From JBFKMV01 sp041629655 (GTDB taxonomy: Bacteria > Acidobacteriota > Polarisedimenticolia > Polarisedimenticolales > Polarisedimenticolaceae): a stretch of 24,398 bases of DNA. The DNA is taken from contig JBFKMV010000061.1 of NCBI GenBank assembly GCA_041629655.1, positions 1 to 24,398 of the forward strand, in the 5' to 3' direction. Positions 17,282 to 24,398 of this stretch are shown here, one piece after another. Position 1 is the stretch's first letter. Each line of letters starts with the position of its first letter. The notes beneath the pieces were generated by a model. The model saw nothing but the letters and a program-made list of their open reading frames with translations. It ran no database searches and was not told the DNA's origin. Both the position numbers and the translations under genes were made by a program.

Positions 17282-17313
17282 ACGCGCGGTTGCAGCACGG
17301 CAACCGGTATTGC

Positions 17314-17342
17314 TTGACTCGGTCTCGAGTTCGGGGTACGTA
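17314..17342 (+). promoter_or_regulatory. Weak candidate promoter with a palindrome, upstream of the beta-helix gene
   Basis: TTGACT (17314-17319) is a near-consensus -35; 17 bases later TACGTA (17337-17342) is a poor -10. A small inverted repeat, ACTCG-GTCT-CGAGT (17317-17330), overlaps the -35 and spacer. It lies within the 96-base gap after the NTF2-like gene, which holds nothing else I can name. Confidence 0.3.
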
Positions 17343-17377
17343 AGGGGCAAGAGGGTGGTCCGTCCGGGAGGTACACG

Positions 17378-19222
17378 ATGCTCCCAGCCACCTTCGGTCC
17401 AGGATTCCTCCTCGACAGCCTGCGCGACGCAGCCCGGCCCGCCCTCGCGATGTTGCTGCTGCTCGCCGCCCTGCCCGTCTCTGCGGATACCTTCCTGGTC
17501 ACCGACACGATCGACGCGATTCCGGCGCCGGAGGGCTCGCTGCGCTGGGCCATCGAGCGCTCGGAAGCCAACGGCGAGCCCGACCTGATCGACTTCATCA
17601 TCGACGGCGGCACGATCGAGCTGATCGCGCCGCTGCCCGACCTGGCGGAGGGAGGCCTGACCGTCGGGCGCGCCCGCACCAGCGGTGACCCCAGCGGCGG
17701 CAACGGTATCGCGATCAGCGGCGTCAACGGCGTCGCGCGCGCGATCGCGATCCTCTCCGAACGGAACAGCATCGCCGAGCTGGACTTCATCGGGTTCTCG
17801 GGACCCGAGGCGATCCTGATCGGCGGCGGCCGTGCCCGCGACACCGTGATCGCGGGCTGCGGGTTCGGCCGGGACCTCGGCGGCGGCAACGCCGGCGCCG
17901 GGATCCGCATCCAGGCCGACGTGGACAACCTGGGCATGCCGACGCGGACCGAGATCCGGCTGTCGCGCTTCGTCAACAACGGAGCCGGGATCGTGATCGA
18001 GGGCAACAATGCCGCGCCGAGCCTGGTTCAGCACTGGACCCGGATCCACCGCAACGGGTTCGGGACCGACCCGCTCGGCGGCCCCGGCCCGGGGACCGGC
18101 GTGGCGGTGCAGACGATCAACGCGGGACCGGTGCACGTGGTCGAGAACCGCCTGTCCGGGCCCGGCGCCGCCGGCATCCTGCTCGGCGCCGGCTCGGCGC
18201 GCAGCACGATCTTCGACAACCGGATCGGGCTGCGCGGTCCCGACATCACCAGCTGCTCCGGGTTCGACAACGCCGGTCTGCGCGTGGAGGGCTCGGCGGG
18301 CGTCCACGTCGCGGACAACAGCTTCTCGTGCAACGACGTCGGGATCTTCCTGGCCAACGGCGCCGACGATGCGCAGCTGCGGGACAACGTCATCGGCGGA
18401 TCGACCGCCGACGCCCAGCGCTCCCACGGCGTGGTGATCGACTCGGCCGCGGGCGCGCTACTGCGGCACAACCGGATCGTGCGCAACGACGGGTTCGGCG
18501 TGGCCAGCGTCCCGGGACCGGTCGTCGACCCCGACGCGGGTTCACTGCTCGCCTGCAACTCGGTCTTCGACAACCTGCTCGGCGCGTTGAGCCTGCCCGA
18601 CGTGCTGCTGCTCCCGCCCGTGCTGACCTCGGCGACGCCGGTCGCCGTGACCGGCGATCTCCCGGACCCGGTCACGGGCTGGGTCGAGCTGTTCGGGGAC
18701 GACGCGGACCAGGCGCGGGTGTTCCAGGGCGCGCTGCGGCTGACCCCGGACGACCCGCCGTTCCGGCATCGCCTGCCGGTGCTGGGCCTGCGCGTCGACA
18801 AGACCGGCGGCGGCAGCGAGATCAAGTTCGACCGCACGACCCCCGACAACCACACGGCGACGCTGTCCGACGAGACGGGCCATGAGACGACCGAGCTGTC
18901 CGCGGCGCTGCCGGCGCCGGGCGACGGGCTGGTGTTCGACCTGATTCGCGGGCGGCTGGCCAACCTGGCGTTCGCCGCCGGGGGCGGGATCGACCTGGGG
19001 CCCGTGGTCTGCCTGGAGTCCGGCTTGACGCCGGACCTGGTGGCCTCACCGGACGCGATCGATCCGGACGTCCCGGCGCCCGGCCAGGGGTTCTTCTACG
19101 TGTCGCGCCGGCGGCACACCCTGGAGAACGCGCCGGGGACCTACGACCCGGCGATCTGCCTGACCGACGTCGACCGGTTCGAGGGGCCGCGCGCCCCAGC
19201 GTCGGGAGACTGTCCGATCTGA
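17378..19222 (+). CDS. Secreted right-handed parallel beta-helix protein
   Basis: A 614-residue protein with a signal peptide whose hydrophobic core is ARPALAMLLLLAALPVSAD. The mature start TFLVTDTIDAIPAPEGSLRWAIE resembles the opening module of CSLREA-like surface proteins. Residues about 100-400 are short beta-helix coils with Asn turns (VVENRLSG, IFDNRIGL, VADNSFSC, LRDNVIGG, LRHNRIVR), as in NosD/pectate-lyase-fold proteins. The last 200 residues (VFDNLLGALSLPDVLLLPPV onward) form a different, probably beta-sandwich, region. The fold suits carbohydrate binding or cleavage at the cell surface, but no catalytic set is evident and the substrate is unknown. ATG 17378 follows GGGAGG by six bases. 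It is convergent with glnS, only six bases apart. Confidence 0.8.
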   Translation: MLPATFGPGFLLDSLRDAARPALAMLLLLAALPVSADTFLVTDTIDAIPAPEGSLRWAIERSEANGEPDLIDFIIDGGTIELIAPLPDLAEGGLTVGRARTSGDPSGGNGIAISGVNGVARAIAILSERNSIAELDFIGFSGPEAILIGGGRARDTVIAGCGFGRDLGGGNAGAGIRIQADVDNLGMPTRTEIRLSRFVNNGAGIVIEGNNAAPSLVQHWTRIHRNGFGTDPLGGPGPGTGVAVQTINAGPVHVVENRLSGPGAAGILLGAGSARSTIFDNRIGLRGPDITSCSGFDNAGLRVEGSAGVHVADNSFSCNDVGIFLANGADDAQLRDNVIGGSTADAQRSHGVVIDSAAGALLRHNRIVRNDGFGVASVPGPVVDPDAGSLLACNSVFDNLLGALSLPDVLLLPPVLTSATPVAVTGDLPDPVTGWVELFGDDADQARVFQGALRLTPDDPPFRHRLPVLGLRVDKTGGGSEIKFDRTTPDNHTATLSDETGHETTELSAALPAPGDGLVFDLIRGRLANLAFAAGGGIDLGPVVCLESGLTPDLVASPDAIDPDVPAPGQGFFYVSRRRHTLENAPGTYDPAICLTDVDRFEGPRAPASGDCPI

Positions 19223-19228
19223 GGGAGG

Positions 19229-20932
<1,704 letters not shown>

Positions 20933-20939
20933 CGGAATC

Positions 20940-20958
20940 CCCGCTGCGGGAAAGCGGG
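20940..20958. other. Small hairpin between gltX and glnS
   Basis: CCCGC (20940-20944) can pair with GCGGG (20954-20958) across nine bases. It fills most of the 28-base gap. No T-run follows on the minus strand, so it is not an obvious terminator and would not be expected to separate the two genes. Confidence 0.35.
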
Positions 20959-20960
20959 AA

Positions 20961-22535
20961 CTATAGCACCAGGCGCGCGAGCGCCCGGTCGATCCGCGCC
21001 AGCGCCCGCTCGCGCCCCAGGATCGCCAGCGTCTCGAACAGGCCGAAGCCCACCGCCTTGCCGGTCAGCGCGACGCGCAGCGCGTGCACGACCTGGCCGA
21101 TCTTGACGCCCTCGTCGTCGACGAAGCGGCGCAGCACCTCCTCGAGCGCGGCGGGCTCGAACGGCTCGACCTCGGGCAAGCGCTCGCGCAGCCCGCGCAG
21201 CAGCCGCTCGGCTTCGGCCGGCTTCCGGAGCCGCTTGTCGAACGCCTTGTCGTCGTAGGGCAGCTCGTCGTCGGGAAGGAAGAAGTCCTCGTAGTCCAGC
21301 ACGTCGCCGGCGACCTTGATCCGGTCCCCGGCCGCCTCGACGACCTGCCGCACCCGGTCCACGACGTCGTCACCGGCCCGCTCGGCGACGAGACCGGCCC
21401 GCTCCAGGTACGGCAGCGCCCGCTCGACCTTGTCCGCGAGCGGCAGGGCCTGCATGTAGCGCTCCTGGAACGCCACCAGCTTGGCCGGGTCGAAGCTGGC
21501 CGCGGCCTTGTTGACCCGCTCCAGGGAGAAGTGCTCGATCATCTGCTCGCGGGTCAGGAACTCCGTCCGGTCGTCCAGCGACCAGCCCAGCAGCAGCAGG
21601 TAGTTGACCAGCGCGTCGGGCAGGTAGCCCACGCTGCGGTAGAAGTCGACGATCACCGGGTTGAAGGTCTCGGCGGAGGTGGCCAGCCCGATCCGGTCGG
21701 CGATCGCCTGGCCGTGCCGCATCAGCTTGGCGAACTCGGGGTGCTTGAGGTACTTGTCCAGCTTGCGCTTGCTGAGCTTGTTGCGGCTGCCCGGCTCGGC
21801 CACGAACGGCAGGTGCGCGTACTGCGGCAGCGGGTAGCCGAGTCCTTCGGCGATGAAGATCTGCCGCGGCGTGTTGGACAGGTGCTCCTCGGCCCGGATC
21901 ACGTGCGAGATCGCCATCGCCCGGTCGTCGACCACGCTGGCCAGGTGATAGAGGCACGACCCGTCGGCACGCTGGATCACGTGGTCCTGCTCGCGCGCCC
22001 ACTCGAACTCCACCGGCCCGCGCACCAGGTCGGTGAACGAGCACACCCCCTCGCGCGGCATCTTGAGCCGCACCACGGCGGCGCGGCCCTCGCCCTCGAA
22101 GCGCCGCCGGTCCTCGTCGCTTTCGGCCATGAACCGCCGGCTGTAGATGAAGCGCCGCTTGTCGCGCTCGGCCCGCTCCCGCTCGGCCTGGAGCTCCTCG
22201 GGCGTCGCGTAGTCGTGATAGGCCAGACCCCGCTCCACCAGCGTCCGCGCCGCCTCCTGGTAGCGCCCGAGGCGCTGCGACTGGTAGTACGGGCCGTACT
22301 CCCCGCCGGCGTCGGGCCCCTCGTCCCACTCGATGCCGAGCCAGCGGAACCCGTCCAGGATCGGCTGGAGCGCCTGGTCCAGGTTCCTCTGCTGGTCGGT
22401 GTCGTCGATCCGCAGCACGAACCGCCCGCCGTGCCGCCGCGCGAACAGCCAGTTGAACAGCGCCGTGCGCACCCCCCCGATGTGGAGGTAGCCCGTGGGA
22501 CTCGGCGCGAAACGGGTGCGGACCTCGGTCGACAT
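20961..22535 (-). CDS. gltX: Glutamyl-tRNA synthetase
   Basis: A 524-residue class I synthetase charging tRNA-Glu. Signatures are RTRFAPSPTGYLHIGGVRTALFN (HIGH-equivalent HIGG at 18-21), LRIDDTD (41-47) and the KMSKS-equivalent KLSKR at 253-257. The all-helical anticodon-binding half has the usual GluRS features FSLERVNKAAASFDPAKL and YLPDALVNYLLLLGW. The region around 260-310 (LKHPEFAKLMRHGQAIADRI) is somewhat different from the common form. Start ATG 22535 lacks a clear ribosome binding site and sits nine bases after a TAGGCT -10 candidate. It is the first gene of the gltX-glnS pair and divergent from the S8 peptidase gene. Whether it is fully discriminating against tRNA-Gln cannot be read here, but the adjacent glnS suggests so. 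Confidence 0.96.
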   Translation of the reverse strand: MSTEVRTRFAPSPTGYLHIGGVRTALFNWLFARRHGGRFVLRIDDTDQQRNLDQALQPILDGFRWLGIEWDEGPDAGGEYGPYYQSQRLGRYQEAARTLVERGLAYHDYATPEELQAERERAERDKRRFIYSRRFMAESDEDRRRFEGEGRAAVVRLKMPREGVCSFTDLVRGPVEFEWAREQDHVIQRADGSCLYHLASVVDDRAMAISHVIRAEEHLSNTPRQIFIAEGLGYPLPQYAHLPFVAEPGSRNKLSKRKLDKYLKHPEFAKLMRHGQAIADRIGLATSAETFNPVIVDFYRSVGYLPDALVNYLLLLGWSLDDRTEFLTREQMIEHFSLERVNKAAASFDPAKLVAFQERYMQALPLADKVERALPYLERAGLVAERAGDDVVDRVRQVVEAAGDRIKVAGDVLDYEDFFLPDDELPYDDKAFDKRLRKPAEAERLLRGLRERLPEVEPFEPAALEEVLRRFVDDEGVKIGQVVHALRVALTGKAVGFGLFETLAILGRERALARIDRALARLVL

Positions 22536-22544
22536 GGCCGGGAG

Positions 22545-22573
22545 AGCCTAGAACGGGCGGCCGCAAACCGCAA
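22545..22573 (-). promoter_or_regulatory. Candidate gltX promoter, near-leaderless
   Basis: Read on the minus strand: TTGCGG (22573-22568), 17 bases, TAGGCT (22550-22545), then nine bases to the ATG at 22535. The spacer contains one arm of the GCGGCCGC inverted repeat, so a protein bound there could block this promoter. Confidence 0.35.
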
Positions 22574-22583
22574 CGCGGCCGCC
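22556..22583. repeat. 9-bp GC inverted repeat with paired GCGGCCGC cores
   Basis: GGCGGCCGC (22556-22564) and GCGGCCGCC (22575-22583) are perfect inverted copies, ten bases apart, each containing the palindrome GCGGCCGC. On the plus strand GGGTTTT follows, giving a terminator-like look, but no plus-strand gene ends here. It lies about 150 bases before the predicted sigma-54 start site of the S8 peptidase gene, a usual enhancer distance. Confidence 0.6.
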
Positions 22584-22628
22584 GGGTTTTCGGTGCATCC
22601 GCCGTTCTTGCGGTCTGCGCGGCGGGCC

Positions 22629-22668
22629 GGGGCACCGGTTCTTGCGCTTGCCCCGACGGCGATGTCGG
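22629..22668. repeat. Further inverted and direct repeats in the gltX / S8 peptidase gap
   Basis: GGGGCA (22629-22634) pairs with TGCCCC (22649-22654), and CCGAC (22653-22657) with GTCGG (22664-22668). GTTCTTGCG occurs twice in direct orientation (22604-22612 and 22638-22646). Together with the repeat at 22556-22583 they fill most of the 232-base divergent gap, which contains no gene. Confidence 0.4.
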
Positions 22669-22710
22669 TGGATTTCGCGTCATCGGGCTCGAAACCCGGC
22701 AATGTCGTGG

Positions 22711-22726
22711 TGGCACACGCGTTGCT
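22711..22726 (+). promoter_or_regulatory. Sigma-54 (-24/-12) promoter of the S8 peptidase gene
   Basis: TGGCAC-ACGCG-TTGCT matches the sigma-54 consensus, with the invariant GG (22712-22713) and GC (22724-22725) exactly ten bases apart. Transcription would start near 22737, leaving a leader of about 31 bases with GGAGAGG (22751-22757) before the ATG at 22768. It is the only site of this quality I noticed in the window. Confidence 0.65.
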
Positions 22727-22767
22727 CGTAAGGGGGGCGCGAACAACAACGGAGAGGTACCCGGATC

Positions 22768-24398
22768 ATGAAACGAACCCTGGTCATCACAGCCGGCTCG
22801 TCCCTGGCGCTGGCGCTCGCCGTCGCGGCGTTCCTGTACCCGGGCCCGCCCGAGGACGCGCGCGTCGGCGTGTTGCTGTGGGGCGAGCGCTCGGTCGAGC
22901 AGTCGGTCACGAAGAGCGTGATCGTCCAGGGGCAGGATGCCCGACTGGTCGCCGCCGCGGTCGAGGCCGCGGGCGGTGAGATCACCCACGAGCTGGGTGT
23001 GATCCACGCCGTGGCCGCCGAGCTGACCTCGCGTCAGCTCGCCGACCTCGAGCAAGACCCGGCGGTGCGGCGCGTATACGCCAACCGGACCGTCGAGGTG
23101 GTGGGGAAACCCGGCGGCGGAACCGGCAAGAGTGGCGAGAACTTCCTCGACACCGACTTCCCGACGCTGATCGGCGCGGACCGCCTGCATGCCGAGGGGA
23201 TCACGGGTGCCGGAGTGACGATCGCGGTCGTCGACACCGGCTACTGGACCGACGGATTTCTCGACAAGGACACGCTCGGCAACGATCGCGTGCTGGCCAA
23301 GCATGACGCCCGCGCCAGGGCCAAGGGCGCCTGGTCGTGGGAGGACCACAGCGGTCACGGCAACCACGTCGCCAGCATCGCCCTCAGCAGCGGCGTCGGC
23401 TCCGACGGCAAGTACAACGGCGTCGCTCCCGACGCCAACCTGCTGGTGGTCAAGGCCTTCGACGAGAACGGCGTCGGCACGTATGCCGACGTGATCGCCG
23501 CGATCGACTGGGTGGTCGCCAACCGCGCCGTCCACGACGTCCGGGTGATGAACCTGTCCTTCAGTGCCCCGCCGAGCTCGCACTACTGGGACGACCCGAT
23601 CAATCAGGCCGTGATGAAGGCCTGGGCCGTCGGGATCGTGGCCGTGGCGTCGGCCGGCAACACCGGACCGGATCCGATGACGATCGGCGTTCCCGGCAAC
23701 ACGCCCTACGTGATCACGGTCGGCGCGATGACGGACAACTACACGCCCGCCGACGGGACGGACGACGTCCTGGCCTCCTTCTCCGCCGCCGGACCGACGG
23801 CCGAGGGCTTCGTGAAACCCGAGGTGGTGGCCCCCGGCGGCCATCTGCTCGGACTGATGAACCCCAGCTGGGCCAAGATCGCCCAGGAGCATCCCGAGTT
23901 CCACGACGGCTGGAAAGGATTCCGGATGTCCGGAACCTCCCAGGCCGCGGCCGTGGTCAGCGGGGTCGTGGCGTTGATGCTCCAGCGTGAGCCGTTCCTG
24001 ACCCCGGACGACGTCAAGTGCAAGCTGATGCGCGGCGCACGCCCGGCGGTCGACGACCTGGGACGCCTGGCCTACAGCGTGTTCCAGCAGGGCGCCGGCG
24101 TGGTCGACGCGTACGACGCCACCTACGCCACGGACCTGACCTGCGCCAACCGCGGGTTGGACGTCCAGCAGGATCTGGACGGGACCGCGCACTTCGGCGG
24201 CAAGGCCAACCAGCTCCCGGACGGCACCTACTACATCATGGACCTCACCGGCGACGGCTACATGTGGAGCGATGGCTACATGTGGAGCGATGGCTACATG
24301 TGGAGCGACGGCTACATGTGGAGCGACGGCTACATGTGGAGCGACGGCTACATGTGGAACGACGGCTACATGTGGAGTGACGGCTACATGTGGAGCGA
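22768..24398 (+). CDS. Secreted S8 (subtilisin-like) serine peptidase with DGYMWS repeats, 3'-truncated by the window edge
   Basis: 543 residues are visible and the frame is open at the window end. The signal peptide (MKRTLVITAGSSLALALAVAAF) is followed by an I9-like inhibitory propeptide (about 30-112; AAGGEITHELGVIHAVAAEL...AVRRVYANRTVEV). The catalytic triad is Asp156 (VVDTGYW), His197 (SGHGNHVAS) and Ser391 (MSGTSQAAAVVSG); the oxyanion Asn298 is in ASAGNTGP. Two motif details are unusual: HGNHVAS instead of HGTHVAG and GTSQA instead of GTSMA. After TYYIMDLTG come at least eight tandem hexapeptides DGYMWS. The protein should be exported and self-activating; the tail may anchor, bind a ligand or be a secretion signal. 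Start ATG 22768 has GGAGAGG upstream and a sigma-54 promoter. Confidence 0.93.
   Translation, partial: MKRTLVITAGSSLALALAVAAFLYPGPPEDARVGVLLWGERSVEQSVTKSVIVQGQDARLVAAAVEAAGGEITHELGVIHAVAAELTSRQLADLEQDPAVRRVYANRTVEVVGKPGGGTGKSGENFLDTDFPTLIGADRLHAEGITGAGVTIAVVDTGYWTDGFLDKDTLGNDRVLAKHDARARAKGAWSWEDHSGHGNHVASIALSSGVGSDGKYNGVAPDANLLVVKAFDENGVGTYADVIAAIDWVVANRAVHDVRVMNLSFSAPPSSHYWDDPINQAVMKAWAVGIVAVASAGNTGPDPMTIGVPGNTPYVITVGAMTDNYTPADGTDDVLASFSAAGPTAEGFVKPEVVAPGGHLLGLMNPSWAKIAQEHPEFHDGWKGFRMSGTSQAAAVVSGVVALMLQREPFLTPDDVKCKLMRGARPAVDDLGRLAYSVFQQGAGVVDAYDATYATDLTCANRGLDVQQDLDGTAHFGGKANQLPDGTYYIMDLTGDGYMWSDGYMWSDGYMWSDGYMWSDGYMWSDGYMWNDGYMWSDGYMWS
24253..24398 (+). repeat. Tandem 18-bp repeat encoding DGYMWS, at least eight copies
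   Basis: Units of GAYGGCTACATGTGGARY begin at 24253, 24271, 24289, 24307, 24325, 24343, 24361 and 24379; a ninth is cut by the window edge. They differ at only a few positions: GAT for GAC in units 2 and 3, AAC (Asn for Ser) in unit 6 and AGT in unit 7. Only one of these changes alters the peptide. Confidence 0.95.

Noticed and set aside
17299..17313. Possible sigma-54 promoter upstream of the beta-helix gene (CGGCAA...TTGC)
   Set aside because: The GG and GC are eleven bases apart instead of ten and the -24 part is poor, so it is unlikely to work with sigma-54.
22556..22590. Stem-loop followed by GGGTTTT, resembling an intrinsic terminator
   Set aside because: No plus-strand gene ends here, the T-run is only four, and GGG interrupts stem and T's. 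Enhancer or operator use seems more likely.
24253..24398. Tandem 18-bp repeats considered as a CRISPR array
   Set aside because: There are no spacers; units are contiguous, in frame and encode a hexapeptide within a peptidase gene.

Overview
This window looks like chromosomal DNA from a GC-rich (by eye roughly 70%) Gram-negative bacterium. Supporting signs are several signal peptides and candidate lipoproteins, a YihY-type inner-membrane protein, a two-propeller diguanylate cyclase, a sigma-54 activator with a matching sigma-54 promoter, and both glutaminyl- and glutamyl-tRNA synthetases. The mix of a DUF4097-like beta-repeat protein, a Reg_prop/GGDEF sensor and an S8 peptidase with a hexapeptide-repeat tail reminds me of Acidobacteriota (Thermoanaerobaculia-like) genomes. 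That placement is an impression, not a demonstration. I see no rRNA, tRNA, CRISPR, transposase, integrase or phage gene.

Layout. 1-2328 (+): the C-terminal two thirds of EgtB (ergothioneine sulfoxide synthase), a two-CBS protein and a YihY-family membrane protein. 2315-6669: a compact envelope block holding a gluzincin-type metalloprotein (-), a glycerophosphodiester phosphodiesterase lipoprotein (+), an M15-like peptidase with an EF-hand loop (+) and an LCAT-like lipoprotein hydrolase (-). 6670-6956: a divergent intergenic region dominated by a near-perfect 25-bp inverted repeat. 6957-7904 (+): a DUF4097-like repeat protein. 7921-14315 (-): a 14-blade propeller diguanylate cyclase, and upstream of it a sigma-54 activator that carries a catalytically dead GGDEF domain with an intact c-di-GMP I-site motif. 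14490-17281 (+): trpS, a small Cys/His protein, 3-hydroxyanthranilate dioxygenase and a two-domain secreted NTF2-like protein. 17378-19222 (+): a secreted beta-helix protein. 19229-22535 (-): gltX followed by glnS. 22768-end (+): a secreted S8 serine peptidase ending in tandem DGYMWS repeats that run off the window.

How the parts may work together. The most interesting theme is a possible signalling circuit. The membrane sensor cyclase would make c-di-GMP; the adjacent regulator keeps the allosteric c-di-GMP motif (RxxD five residues before GGAIF) but has lost the cyclase active site, so it could read that signal and activate sigma-54 promoters. The only convincing -24/-12 promoter I found sits in front of the repeat-tailed S8 peptidase and has inverted repeats upstream where an enhancer would be expected. 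The cyclase and regulator promoters also share a 12-base motif and GGACC half-sites. The motifs are visible in the sequence; the circuit is inference.

A second theme is tryptophan: trpS lies immediately upstream of a two-gene unit encoding an 85-residue Cys/His protein and 3-hydroxyanthranilate 3,4-dioxygenase, the quinolinate-forming step of the kynurenine route to NAD.
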